64,000 nt of DNA from Acinetobacter sp. ASP199 (GTDB lineage Bacteria; Pseudomonadota; Gammaproteobacteria; Pseudomonadales; Moraxellaceae): NCBI RefSeq assembly GCF_022700675.1, contig NZ_CP062182.1, positions 2,356,001-2,420,000 on the forward strand, written 5' to 3'. The notes under the pieces are model-generated. The model did not search any database, was not told the DNA's origin, and worked only from the letters and a program-made list of their open reading frames with translations. Position numbers and translations under genes: made by a program. Of the stretch, positions 38,178 through 47,197 are shown piece by piece (positions within the stretch are counted from its first letter, which is position 1; each line of letters starts with the position of its first letter).

Positions 38178-39113
38178 TTAACTGAGATAATATCCAGATT
38201 GAGTCAGGATGACTGCCACCACAATAAATCCCATTAAGGTACTGAGTACCAATGGTGGTAAAGCTTTTTCCTGCACCCCATAATGCTGGGCAAAAATCCC
38301 CAAAGCGATTGGCATTGGCAATGCCGCCAGCAATGTACCGATAAAGAGCATCTCACGACTGACATCGAACGCCCACAATAAACTGAAAATCAGCAATGGC
38401 ATGACGATGACTTTCATGGCTGTCAGGAACCAGCTAAAGGCAGTAAGCGACCTAAGATTCATGCCAATCAGACTACCACCAATCACAAACAAGGCCAGTG
38501 GCGATGCGGTCTGCCCTAACATTTTTAAGGTAGATGCAAGTAGTTCTGGCAGTTGAATATCCAAAAGTATGCACAGAATGCCCAGCATGATCGAAACAAT
38601 CACCGGATTTTTGAAGATCCGCAGCAATGTTCCAGCCAGGATACTTTTGCCTGCTGTACCCGGAGCTTGCAGACCACGTTCAGCCAAAACCAGCATCAAG
38701 GTCACGATCAGCAGATTTTCTACAATAAGGGTTAAGGAAAGATAAATTGCTGAATGTGAACCAATCAATAAGGTCAGTATCGCCGTGCCGATAAATCCGG
38801 TATTGGACATGGAACCACCCATGGCCAGCACACTTGACTCAGTGAGAGGGGCTTTAAAGAAATACCGGCAACAGAAAAACACTAAAGCATACAGCAGCAA
38901 AGAACCGCCTGCATAGGCAATAAAATACTGTGGACTCCAGATATCGCTGAGATTTTTACTTGCCAAGGCTTGTAACAGAAAAGCTGGCAAGGAAATCTTC
39001 ATGACAAACTGGCTCATCGCCGTAATCAGCGAGGGTGTGATAAATTGAGTGCGTGCAGCGATATAACCTAAAAACACGACAGCACAAATTGGAAATAGAA
39101 TACTGAATAACAT
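38178..39113 (-). CDS. AEC-family (auxin efflux carrier-like) permease
   Basis: A 311-residue inner-membrane protein with about ten helices, of the bile/arsenite/riboflavin-type AEC family. The N-terminal ILFPICAVVFLGYIAARTQF and the inverted-repeat half beginning near LRIFKNPVIVSIMLGILC are typical, with the conserved GGSLIGMNL loop. Substrates of AEC carriers in bacteria include organic acids; none can be assigned here. It is monocistronic. Confidence 0.85.
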   Translation of the reverse strand: MLFSILFPICAVVFLGYIAARTQFITPSLITAMSQFVMKISLPAFLLQALASKNLSDIWSPQYFIAYAGGSLLLYALVFFCCRYFFKAPLTESSVLAMGGSMSNTGFIGTAILTLLIGSHSAIYLSLTLIVENLLIVTLMLVLAERGLQAPGTAGKSILAGTLLRIFKNPVIVSIMLGILCILLDIQLPELLASTLKMLGQTASPLALFVIGGSLIGMNLRSLTAFSWFLTAMKVIVMPLLIFSLLWAFDVSREMLFIGTLLAALPMPIALGIFAQHYGVQEKALPPLVLSTLMGFIVVAVILTQSGYYLS

Positions 39114-39193
39114 TAAATTTTCTGCAGTTATACTGCATTGTTCCCTGATATGTTCATCCCTGAACGACTAATTTCCATTCATTAAAAGCGATT

Positions 39194-40318
39194 TTATGTG
39201 TGATCTGAGGAGAAAGGCTTCAGCAGATCACGCAAACCATGTGGCTGACAACGCAAATACTGTGGTGCAACTTCTACGGTTTCACCGAGTGTCGCAGCTG
39301 CATGCCATGGCCAACGTGGATCATATAAAATCGCACGCGCAAGCGCGATAGCATCCGCCTGTCCATATTGCAAAATTCCTTCTGCCTGCATCGCTTCTGT
39401 AATCAATCCAACCGCAATCACTGGAATATTGACCGCCTTTTTAATCGCTTCTGCAAACGGAACCTGATAATTCGGATGCACATCAATTTTCTGGTCTACA
39501 TGTAAACCTGCACTCGAAACGTGGATATAGACTGCACCTAATGCTTCCAGCGCTTTAGCAAGTTCAATAGAAGCCTCAATATTCCAGCTTTCAACACCTT
39601 TCATCCAGTCGCTTGCAGAAATACGTACACCAATCGGATAGCCTTCAGGAACCGCATCTTTGATTGCTTTAAAGACCTCTAAAGTCAGGCGAATGCGGTT
39701 TTCAAATGAACCGCCATATTGATCCTGGCGCTGATTCGAGAGTGGTGACATAAACTGATGTAGCAAATAACCATGTGCAGCATGAAGCTCAATTAGCTCA
39801 AATCCTGCTTCAACAGCACGTTTGGCACTGTCAGCAAAATCCTGAATCACTTGCTGGATTTCATCAACACTTAGGGCTTTTGGCGGATGCTCATGTGCCT
39901 GAAAAGGAATATCACTGGCAGAGACAGTTTGCCAGCCCAAAGGTTGATCTGGTGCAATTTGGCCCTTGCCTCCCCAAGGTTTATCTGTCGAGGCTTTACG
40001 TCCCGCATGTGCCAGCTGAATTGCAAAAGGCATTGGCGAAAGAGATCGCACTTTCGCAAGCAGAGTCTTGATCTGTGCCGCCTGGGTATCATTCCACAAC
40101 CCCAGGTCTGCATAGCTAATCCGACCTTCTGGCTGTACAGCAGTCGCTTCTACAATACATAAACCGGCACCAGACAAAGCATAATTGGCCCATTGCTGTT
40201 CATGCCAATAGGTGATTTCACCCTGCTCTGTTGCAGAGTACTGGCACATCGGAGCAATTACGATTTTGTTATCAAGTTGCAATGATCCAAATTGCATGGG
40301 TTGAAAGAGTAATGTCAC
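39194..40318 (-). CDS. Old Yellow Enzyme-family NADPH dehydrogenase (YqjM/NamA-like)
   Basis: A 374-residue FMN-dependent ene-reductase. The start is GTG 40318, nine bases after AGAGGA; the longer frame to 40375 would read through a terminator hairpin. The TIM-barrel motifs include NKIVIAPMCQYSA, with C25 at the thermophilic-like OYE position, and the substrate-binding pair H179/H182 in HAAHGYLLHQF. SAGLHV and GQADAIALARAILYDPRWPW bind FMN. It likely reduces activated alkenes. Its true substrate is unknown. Confidence 0.9.
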   Translation of the reverse strand: MTLLFQPMQFGSLQLDNKIVIAPMCQYSATEQGEITYWHEQQWANYALSGAGLCIVEATAVQPEGRISYADLGLWNDTQAAQIKTLLAKVRSLSPMPFAIQLAHAGRKASTDKPWGGKGQIAPDQPLGWQTVSASDIPFQAHEHPPKALSVDEIQQVIQDFADSAKRAVEAGFELIELHAAHGYLLHQFMSPLSNQRQDQYGGSFENRIRLTLEVFKAIKDAVPEGYPIGVRISASDWMKGVESWNIEASIELAKALEALGAVYIHVSSAGLHVDQKIDVHPNYQVPFAEAIKKAVNIPVIAVGLITEAMQAEGILQYGQADAIALARAILYDPRWPWHAAATLGETVEVAPQYLRCQPHGLRDLLKPFSSDHT

Positions 40319-40361
40319 GCGATGTTTCCTCTTCTTATTGGCTGATTTATATTCAAAATAA

Positions 40362-40386
40362 AAACAGGTTCTCAAGAGCCTGTTTA
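40362..40386 (-). terminator. Terminator of the former porin gene
   Basis: The stem AAACAGG / CCTGTTT with an inner 11-base loop lies 24 bases past the minus-strand stop of the porin remnant. On that strand it is followed by a T-rich tail (TTTTTATTTT). Confidence 0.65.
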
Positions 40387-40409
40387 GTTATAGCGTGAAC
40401 AATCCAACT

Positions 40410-40676
40410 TTAGAAGATCACTGATGTAGTTAAACTGAGCACTAATGTATCATCTACTTGGTTGCTAGACCCTGGATTTACTACATCTTGCAGGTTTGGG
40501 CATAGCATTAGCCACTTTGCTTCAACCTTGACACCTTATTACTGGGCAAGTTCTGCACACTTCCCATCCCAGCCCCCTAACAGGTAGTGTCCTTGAGGAT
40601 CAAATGCAGATTGAGCCTGAGCTGAAGTCACAGTTACCATGAATGGCAGGGAAGCTAGACTTAACTTTTTCTTATA
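40410..40676 (-). pseudogene. Collapsed OprB-like carbohydrate porin gene
   Basis: Minus-strand reading gives a signal peptide (KKLSLASLPFMVTVTSAQA), then QSAFDPQGHYLLGGWDGKCAE, two consecutive TAA stops, and a short segment GVKVEAKW. It then joins directly to LQDVVNPGSSNQVDDTLVLS and TTSVIF with a terminal Phe and stop. The two ends correspond to the N- and C-terminal parts of an OprB-type porin, with the whole barrel deleted between them. The start codon is also lost. The family name is from recall. Confidence 0.65.
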
Positions 40677-40858
40677 AAATCTAAAATCTGTCTCCTTTCA
40701 GATCTAAAAAGCTGAAATAAGCCCGATGTTGAAATTTATTTTTTAAACAATTATTAAAATAAATTTCTATCCTCCATCTTCAGTTCTCTTTTAAACAGGG
40801 CTTGCATTCAAGCATAAAACGCCCAATATTAGCCTCATGATATTAGCTGCTAAATGTT

Positions 40859-41716
40859 ATGCCTGAATTACCAGAAGTTGAAACTACAAAAACCAGTCTC
40901 CTGCCTCTCCTTGATCAGCAAGTTTTACACGTGGAAGTGCGTCAATCAAGTTTACGCTGGCCGATTCCTGAGGATATTGCTCGCCTGCAAGGACAACGCC
41001 TGATTAAACTGACGCGCCGTTCCAAATATATTCTGGCGCAATTTGAACAGGATACGATGCTATGGCATCTGGGTATGTCAGGCAGTTTTCGCTTATGTGA
41101 GGCCAGTGAAGAATTGCGTAAGCATGATCATCTGATTATTCAATTTGAAGATATTCAACTTCGTTATCATGACCCGCGTCGATTTGGTTGTATTCTCTGG
41201 CTGGATGCACAATCGCAAAGCAAGCTGATTGATACGCTTGGGCCTGAACCATTGAGCGATAATTTTAATGCTGAATACTTATTTGAAAAATTAAAAAATA
41301 AAAATGTTGGCACCAAAGTTGCAATTATGGACAACCATGTTGTAGTTGGTGTAGGCAATATTTATGCAACCGAAAGTCTATTCAATATGGGCATTCACCC
41401 TGCACAACCTGCCTCTACCTTGAGTTTTGAGCAGATTGAAAAGCTGGTTGTTGAAATTAAGCGCATTTTAAAGCAGGCAATTGATCTAGGTGGCTCAACC
41501 TTACGCGACTATACCAATGCCATGGGAGAAAATGGCTATTTCCAGCAAACGCTGCTGGCTTATGGCCGTGTCGGAGAAATGTGCGTGAACTGTGAAACCA
41601 CACTGGAAAATATTAAATTAGGACAACGTGCATCGGTTTATTGCCCTGAATGCCAGCCACTAAAAAAGGTGAAGCTTTCCAGCAAACGTGCAGCAGCTGT
41701 ACGAGGTAAAAAATAA
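40859..41716 (+). CDS. mutM: Formamidopyrimidine-DNA glycosylase
   Basis: Base-excision repair glycosylase/AP lyase removing 8-oxoguanine. It is 285 residues. The catalytic N-terminus is P2-E3 in MPELPEVETT, followed by the HDPRRFG loop, the H2TH region (MDNHVVVGVGNIYATESLF), and a C-terminal zinc finger with CVNC and YCPEC cysteine pairs. The stop overlaps the start of ppiC by one base, giving a coupled pair. Confidence 0.95.
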   Translation: MPELPEVETTKTSLLPLLDQQVLHVEVRQSSLRWPIPEDIARLQGQRLIKLTRRSKYILAQFEQDTMLWHLGMSGSFRLCEASEELRKHDHLIIQFEDIQLRYHDPRRFGCILWLDAQSQSKLIDTLGPEPLSDNFNAEYLFEKLKNKNVGTKVAIMDNHVVVGVGNIYATESLFNMGIHPAQPASTLSFEQIEKLVVEIKRILKQAIDLGGSTLRDYTNAMGENGYFQQTLLAYGRVGEMCVNCETTLENIKLGQRASVYCPECQPLKKVKLSSKRAAAVRGKK

Positions 41717-42000
41717 TGAAGACTGCAATCGTCCGCCATATTCTGGTCAAGGATAAGGATACTGCCGAACAGCTCAAGAAGAAGATTCTTGCAGGAGCAG
41801 ATTTTGCCAAAATTGCCAAACAATATTCGACCTGTAACTCTGCCAAACGCGGTGGTGAACTCGGTGAAGTGAAAAAAGGCCAACTTGTTCCAGTGATTGA
41901 TAAACTGGTTTTTACTGCAGCAGAACGTGTTTTGCATGGACCAGTGAAAAGTCAGTTCGGTTTTCATTTGGTAGAAATTAAGTTTCGAATGGATTTTTAA
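41716..42000 (+). CDS. ppiC: Parvulin-type peptidyl-prolyl isomerase
   Basis: A single-domain cytoplasmic parvulin of 94 residues. The family motifs VRHILVKDKDTAEQLKKKI, FAKIAKQYSTCNSAKRGGEL and GPVKSQFGFHLVEI are all present. It has no signal peptide. Its start codon shares one base with the mutM stop, so translation is coupled. The palindromic repeat begins at its stop codon. Confidence 0.93.
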   Translation: MKTAIVRHILVKDKDTAEQLKKKILAGADFAKIAKQYSTCNSAKRGGELGEVKKGQLVPVIDKLVFTAAERVLHGPVKSQFGFHLVEIKFRMDF

Positions 42001-42087
42001 TCCCCCCTCTTGCGAAGCAGTGCTTCTCACCTTTTACAAAGAGGGACTTTTCCTCCCTTTATTAAAGGGAGGTCAGGAGGGATTCCA
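41998..42087. repeat. GC-rich palindromic intergenic repeat, copy 3
   Basis: AATCCCCCCTCTT at the left and AGGAGGGATT at the right form the outer arms. The inner hairpins are CCCTCTT ... AAGAGGG (its loop expanded by about 20 bases) and CCTCCCTTTATTAAAGGGAGG. It lies between ppiC and the mscL terminator. Confidence 0.7.
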
Positions 42088-42088
42088 T

Positions 42089-42117
42089 AAAAAACGGCGC
42101 CCCAAGCGCCGTTTTTT
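42089..42117. terminator. Bidirectional terminator between ppiC and mscL
   Basis: The perfect stem AAAAAACGGCGC / GCGCCGTTTTTT with loop CCCAA serves both convergent genes. Confidence 0.92.
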
Positions 42118-42128
42118 ATCCACAAAGC

Positions 42129-42569
42129 TTAAGCTTCAGGACGTTTCTTTAGTTCATCACGAATTTCACGTAACAATGCAATATCTTCAGGTGTTGCTGC
42201 TGGTGCTTCAGGCTCTGCAGGCTGTTGACGACGCAGTTTGTTCATCACTTTAACCAACCAGAACACGACCCAAGCCAAGAGTAAGAAGTTAATTAAAATC
42301 GTAATGAAATTACCATAAGCAAAGACATTCAAGCCAGCTTCTTGTGCCGCAGCCAAGTTTGAAACGTTGTTTGGGTTATCGCCCAATACCAGGAACCAAT
42401 TTGAATAGTCAACATCACCACCCATGATCCAACTGATCAACGGCATCATGATGTCTTTCACCATTGAGTCAATGATCTTACCGAAAGCGCCGCCAATGAT
42501 CACACCGACTGCAAGATCCATAACATTGCCCTTAACTGCAAATTCCTTAAATTCCTGAATAATGCTCAT
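42129..42569 (-). CDS. mscL: Large-conductance mechanosensitive channel
   Basis: Pentameric inner-membrane tension valve of 146 residues that opens on hypo-osmotic shock. The N-terminal amphipathic helix and pore helix ([39 protein letters not shown]) and the second helix ([20 protein letters not shown]) are canonical. The C-terminal helix ends in charged residues (REIRDELKK). It is monocistronic. Confidence 0.95.
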   Translation of the reverse strand: MSIIQEFKEFAVKGNVMDLAVGVIIGGAFGKIIDSMVKDIMMPLISWIMGGDVDYSNWFLVLGDNPNNVSNLAAAQEAGLNVFAYGNFITILINFLLLAWVVFWLVKVMNKLRRQQPAEPEAPAATPEDIALLREIRDELKKRPEA

Positions 42570-42677
42570 AATTTCACCATTTTTTTATACAATTTTGTGA
42601 TGGATTATACATTAGTTAAATAATTCTATTTAAAACTAATTTATCAAGTTTATATAAATTACCCAACTTTTTTACTA

Positions 42678-42712
42678 AAAAAAAACCGCTGAACAGAGTC
42701 AGCGGCTTTTTC
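42678..42712 (-). terminator. Terminator of typA
   Basis: The stem CCGCTGA / TCAGCGG with a 6-base loop lies about 25 bases past the minus-strand stop, and the long A-run to the left reads as the T-run on that strand. Confidence 0.85.
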
Positions 42713-42728
42713 GTATTAGTGACCGGTC

Positions 42729-44564
42729 TTATTTAGCACGGTTACGTTTACGTTCGTTTTCAGTCAGGTAACGCTTACGGATACGGATTGACTTCGGTGT
42801 TACTTCAACTAGCTCGTCATCTTCAATGAATTCAAGTGCTTGTTCAAGCGTGAATTCAATTGCAGGAACAAGTGTTAACGCCTCGTCAGTACCTGATGCA
42901 CGTACGTTTGTTAACTGTTTCGCTTTAGTCGGGTTAACAGTCATGTCGTCTGAACGTGAGTTAATACCTACGATCATACCTTCATAAACTTCTAACTGTG
43001 GTTTAGCGAATAGACGACCACGGTCTTGCAGCGTGAACAATGCATAGCCAAGGCAAGTACCTTGAACCATAGAAATCAACACACCATTTTGACGCTTCGC
43101 AACAGTACCTTGTTTCATTGGACCGTAGTGCGAGAAGCTTGATGTCATGATACCAGTACCAGAAGTCATCGTCAGGAATTCTGAACGGAAACCAATCAAG
43201 CCACGTGAAGGGACAGTTGCTTCAATACGGATACGGCCTTTACCGTCAACTTCCATATTGGTCATTTCGCCTTTACGGTGACCCATTTGTTCCATTACAG
43301 CGCCTTGGTGCTGTTCTTCAACGTCAAACGTCACGTTTTCGTATGGCTCTTGCTTTTCACCATCAATTTCTTTGATGATTACTTGTGGACGAGATACGCC
43401 CATTTCGAAGCCTTCACGACGCATGTTTTCAATTAAAACTGAAAGGTGAAGTTCACCACGGCCAGATACTTTGAAACGGTCTGGACTGTCAGTGTCTTCA
43501 ACACGAAGTGCTACGTTGTGGATCAATTCGCGATCAAGACGTTCACGGATGTTACGTGAAGTCACGAATTTACCTTCTTTACCAGCAAACGGTGAGTTGT
43601 TTACCTGGAAGGTCATAGATACTGTAGGTTCGTCTACAGAAAGTGGTGGTAACGCTTCAACTGCTTTCGGATCACAGATTGTGTCAGAAATGTTTAGTGC
43701 ATCGATACCAGTTACACAAACGATGTCGCCTGCTTGAGCAGATTCAACATCAATGCGATCTAAACCGTGGTAACCCATGATTTTTAAGATACGGCCGTTA
43801 CGTGTTTTGCCATCTTTGTCGATCACAGTTACAGGTGTGTTTAATTTCACTGAACCGCGTTGAATACGACCAACACCGATAACGCCTACGAAGCTGTTAT
43901 AGTCAAGTGAAGACACTTGCATTTGGAATGGACCATCAACGTCAACTGCTGGTGGTTCAACGATGTCTACGATTGTTTGGAACAACGGAGTCATGTCTTC
44001 AGCTAGTTCTTCAGGAGAAGGACCCGCTACACCACGAAGGCCAGAAGCGTAAACCACTGGGAAGTCTAACTGTTCGTCAGTACCACCTAAGTTATCGAAC
44101 AAATCGAATACTTGGTCAATTACCCAGTCAGGACGCGCGCTTGGCTTGTCGACTTTGTTGATAATTACGATTGGCTTCAAACCACGTGCGAACGCTTTTT
44201 GCGTTACGAAACGAGTTTGTGGCATTGGACCTTCTTGTGAGTCTACAAGAAGCAATACGCAGTCAACCATAGAAAGAACACGTTCAACTTCACCACCGAA
44301 GTCGGCGTGTCCCGGGGTGTCAACGATGTTAATGCGATATTCTGTGTTAGTACGTGCATCAGTCCATTTAATTGCAGTGTTTTTTGCAAGAATGGTAATA
44401 CCACGTTCACTTTCAATAGCGCCAGAATCCATGACACGCTCGATCTCACCCGCGCGATCACCGAGAGCACCTGATTGTTGCAAAAGTTTGTCTACAAGAG
44501 TGGTTTTACCATGATCGACGTGCGCAATAATGGCGATGTTACGGAGAGTTTTAATATCTGACAT
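42729..44564 (-). CDS. typA: Ribosome-associated GTPase TypA/BipA
   Basis: A 611-residue translational GTPase related to EF-G that binds 70S ribosomes and aids 50S assembly and stress adaptation. The G motifs are intact: AHVDHGKTTLVDKLL (P-loop), SERGITILAKNTA (switch I), DTPGHADFGGEVER (G3) and INKVDKPSARPDWV (G4). The C-terminal domain ends in RKRYLTENERKRNRAK. It is divergent from the NCS2 permease. Confidence 0.96.
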   Translation of the reverse strand: MSDIKTLRNIAIIAHVDHGKTTLVDKLLQQSGALGDRAGEIERVMDSGAIESERGITILAKNTAIKWTDARTNTEYRINIVDTPGHADFGGEVERVLSMVDCVLLLVDSQEGPMPQTRFVTQKAFARGLKPIVIINKVDKPSARPDWVIDQVFDLFDNLGGTDEQLDFPVVYASGLRGVAGPSPEELAEDMTPLFQTIVDIVEPPAVDVDGPFQMQVSSLDYNSFVGVIGVGRIQRGSVKLNTPVTVIDKDGKTRNGRILKIMGYHGLDRIDVESAQAGDIVCVTGIDALNISDTICDPKAVEALPPLSVDEPTVSMTFQVNNSPFAGKEGKFVTSRNIRERLDRELIHNVALRVEDTDSPDRFKVSGRGELHLSVLIENMRREGFEMGVSRPQVIIKEIDGEKQEPYENVTFDVEEQHQGAVMEQMGHRKGEMTNMEVDGKGRIRIEATVPSRGLIGFRSEFLTMTSGTGIMTSSFSHYGPMKQGTVAKRQNGVLISMVQGTCLGYALFTLQDRGRLFAKPQLEVYEGMIVGINSRSDDMTVNPTKAKQLTNVRASGTDEALTLVPAIEFTLEQALEFIEDDELVEVTPKSIRIRKRYLTENERKRNRAK

Positions 44565-44667
44565 GTAAATTCGATACGTATTAAATTTGAGGGCAAATTA
44601 TACAGAAAAATACAAACTTTTGACAGTGACAGTTTGTTGACATCGTCAATTTTTTTTCCAATTACTT

Positions 44668-44695
44668 TTGTAATGACGTGTAACTCGATTAGAAT
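44668..44695 (+). promoter_or_regulatory. Candidate sigma-70 promoter of the NCS2 permease gene
   Basis: TTGTAA (44668-44673) and TAGAAT (44690-44695) are separated by 16 bases, and the start codon is 31 bases downstream of the -10. The fit to consensus is moderate; position supports it. Confidence 0.45.
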
Positions 44696-44726
44696 AGCGC
44701 CACTCAGCCTTAATTTGCATTGACAT

Positions 44727-46097
44727 ATGTCTGATTTTAATCAATCTCCCCCCCCTAAAGATCAACTTGACCTCGTTTATGGTCTTGAAGATCGTCCTAA
44801 ACCGTTTATCGCATTTTTAGCCGCATTCCAGCATTTACTGGCCATTATTGTCCCAATTGTGACTCCAGGCCTGCTGATCTGTCTGGCACTTGGTGTCTCT
44901 AAAGAAGATACCAATATGATTTTATCCATGTCCTTGGTCATTTCAGGGATCGCGACTTTTTTACAATCCAAGAAAGTTGGTCCATTTGGTGCTGGACTGC
45001 TGATTGTTCAAGGCACCAGCTTTAACTTTATTGGTCCAATTATTGGTATTGGTTCGGCAATGGTCGCTGCCGGCACACCAGTAGAAGCAGTCATGGCTTC
45101 GATCTTTGGTGTAGTGATTGCAGGTTCATTTATTGAAATGGGCGTATCGCAAATCCTGCCATGGATTAAAAAGCTAATCACACCTTTAGTCACAGGGATT
45201 GTGGTTTTACTGATTGGTCTGACTTTAATTAAAGAAGGCTTAATCAGCATGGGTGGTGGTTATCAAGCCATGAATGATAAAACCTTTGCGAATGCTGATA
45301 ACCTGATCATGTCATGTACAGTTCTGGCACTGATTATTTTACTGAATCGTGTACGAATTACCTGGGTAAAAAGTTCGGCAATTCTGATCGCACTGGTTGC
45401 AGGTTATATCCTTGCTGGCTTTATGGGACATCTGAACTTTGAAGGCCTAAAAGATGCCCCACTGGTTCAGATTCCAACACCAATGCATTTTGGTTTAAGC
45501 TTCTCCTGGAGCTTATTCATTCCAATGGCATTTATTTATTTGGTGACTTCATTAGAAGCCATTGGTGACATTACTGCGACATCTAAACTCTCTAACCAGC
45601 CAGTCGATGGCCCAACCTGGATGAAACGTATTAAAGGTGGCGTGTTAGTGAATGGTGCGAACTCTTTACTTGCGGGTTTATTCAATACCTTCCCAAGTTC
45701 TGTATTTGCACAAAACAACGGTGTGATTCAGTTGACTGGTGTAGCAAGTCGTTATGTCGGGATCTGGATTGCCGCTCTTTTAGTCATTCTAGGTTTACTT
45801 CCCGCAGTGGCTGGCGTGATTCAGGCTGTTCCTCAAGCAGTGCTTGGTGGTGCAGTAATGGTGATGTTTGGTGCAGTCGCTGCATCTGGTATTAACATTC
45901 TGTCGGGTATTCACCTGGACCGTCGTGCCCTACTGATCATTGCAATTTCTCTTGCATTAGGCTTGGGTGTGGCACAGGTTCCACAGATTCTGGAACATCT
46001 TCCTGAATTATTCCGTAATATCTTTAGTTCTGGTGTTGCGACCGGCGGTATTGCAGCCTTGATTCTAAATATTGTACTTCCTGAAACAAAGAAGTAA
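44727..46097 (+). CDS. NCS2-family nucleobase permease (xanthine/uracil type)
   Basis: A 456-residue inner-membrane symporter with about 14 helices. Family features include FQHLLAIIVPIVTPGLLICL in the first helix region, the substrate-site EAIGDITATSKLSNQPVDG loop, and the GGVLVNGANSLLAGLFNTFP segment of xanthine/urate NCS2 carriers such as XanP. The exact nucleobase cannot be told. It is divergent from typA, and a terminator follows. Confidence 0.9.
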   Translation: MSDFNQSPPPKDQLDLVYGLEDRPKPFIAFLAAFQHLLAIIVPIVTPGLLICLALGVSKEDTNMILSMSLVISGIATFLQSKKVGPFGAGLLIVQGTSFNFIGPIIGIGSAMVAAGTPVEAVMASIFGVVIAGSFIEMGVSQILPWIKKLITPLVTGIVVLLIGLTLIKEGLISMGGGYQAMNDKTFANADNLIMSCTVLALIILLNRVRITWVKSSAILIALVAGYILAGFMGHLNFEGLKDAPLVQIPTPMHFGLSFSWSLFIPMAFIYLVTSLEAIGDITATSKLSNQPVDGPTWMKRIKGGVLVNGANSLLAGLFNTFPSSVFAQNNGVIQLTGVASRYVGIWIAALLVILGLLPAVAGVIQAVPQAVLGGAVMVMFGAVAASGINILSGIHLDRRALLIIAISLALGLGVAQVPQILEHLPELFRNIFSSGVATGGIAALILNIVLPETKK

Positions 46098-46110
46098 GTT
46101 CATGTCCAGA

Positions 46111-46147
46111 AAACACTGTCTGAGTTGAACCTGGACAGTGTTTTTCT
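46111..46147 (+). terminator. Terminator of the NCS2 permease gene
   Basis: The perfect 10-bp stem AAACACTGTC / GACAGTGTTT with a 13-base loop is followed by TTTTTCTATT. It sits just before the rsmC RBS, so rsmC must have its own start or depend on read-through. Confidence 0.82.
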
Positions 46148-46162
46148 ATTGGAGAGATTCCT

Positions 46163-47197
46163 ATGGATGCTAAAAGCGAAGTCTTATTAAGACAATATGA
46201 TTATTTGTCGGGTCGTGTACTGCTGATTAATCCTCCAACAGATCACCTGCTGGCTGAATTTAATCAATCTATTCAGGCTGCAGTGTGGACATGGAATTAT
46301 AATGATTACCTGTATTTTCAGACCCAGCAAGCCGATGTACATTTTGGTGCAGAATTTCCTGAAGGTAAATTTGATCAGGCTGTAATTTTTGTTCCAAAAT
46401 CCAAAGAATTACTGAACTATCTCATTCATAATGTCGCGATTCACCTAAAACAAGGCAGTCATGTCTTTTTGGTGGGCGAGAAAAAGGGCGGCGTGGAACG
46501 TGCAGCGAAACAGCTTCAGCCTTACGGTAAAACGCTTAAACTGGACAGTGCACGACATTGCCAGTTGTGGCAATTGACCCTAGACTGCAGCGTCGAGAAA
46601 AAAGCCTTAGCTGACTGGGCACAAACCTATAGCGTCTCTACTCCTAAAGGTGATTTACAGATTTGTGCACTTCCTGGGGTATTCAGCCAGAATCATCTGG
46701 ATGTGGGTACAGCAGTTTTCCTGCCTTACCTGTCTGAAGTGACCTCAGGTAAAATTGCTGACTTTGGTTGTGGTGCTGGCGTCATCAGCGCCTATCTTGC
46801 CAAACTCAATCCAAACAATCGTATCTTCGCATTAGATGTGGATGCTTTTGCATTAGCCTCTACCAAAATGACTTTTGAGAAAAATCAGCTTGAGCCTGAG
46901 CAACTTGAAATTAAGGCAGTGAGCGGGATTGAAGATGCACCATTATTTTTGCACGCCATCGTCAGCAATCCTCCCTTCCATCAAGGCATTCAAACCAACT
47001 ATGATGCCAGTGAAAATCTGTGCAAAACTTCACGTCGTCATCTCAAGTCTGGTGGTGAATTATGGATTGTGGCGAACCGCTTCTTGAATTACCCGATTTT
47101 AATTGAGCAAAATTTTGGCCAGTGTACAGTCAAAACTGATCAACAAGGCTTCAAGGTGCTTTTCGCCAGCACTCAAAAAAATGTTAAGGAATCATGA
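46163..47197 (+). CDS. rsmC: 16S rRNA (guanine-1207-N2)-methyltransferase RsmC-type
   Basis: A 344-residue protein with the RsmC two-domain layout: a degenerate N-terminal methyltransferase-like half and an active C-terminal half. The SAM-binding loop [13 protein letters not shown] is near 200-212, and the catalytic NPPFHQG is at 269-275. RsmC methylates G1207 in the 30S subunit. GGAGAG precedes the ATG. The 3' end overlaps the lysP start by four bases (ATGA). Confidence 0.9.
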   Translation: MDAKSEVLLRQYDYLSGRVLLINPPTDHLLAEFNQSIQAAVWTWNYNDYLYFQTQQADVHFGAEFPEGKFDQAVIFVPKSKELLNYLIHNVAIHLKQGSHVFLVGEKKGGVERAAKQLQPYGKTLKLDSARHCQLWQLTLDCSVEKKALADWAQTYSVSTPKGDLQICALPGVFSQNHLDVGTAVFLPYLSEVTSGKIADFGCGAGVISAYLAKLNPNNRIFALDVDAFALASTKMTFEKNQLEPEQLEIKAVSGIEDAPLFLHAIVSNPPFHQGIQTNYDASENLCKTSRRHLKSGGELWIVANRFLNYPILIEQNFGQCTVKTDQQGFKVLFASTQKNVKES

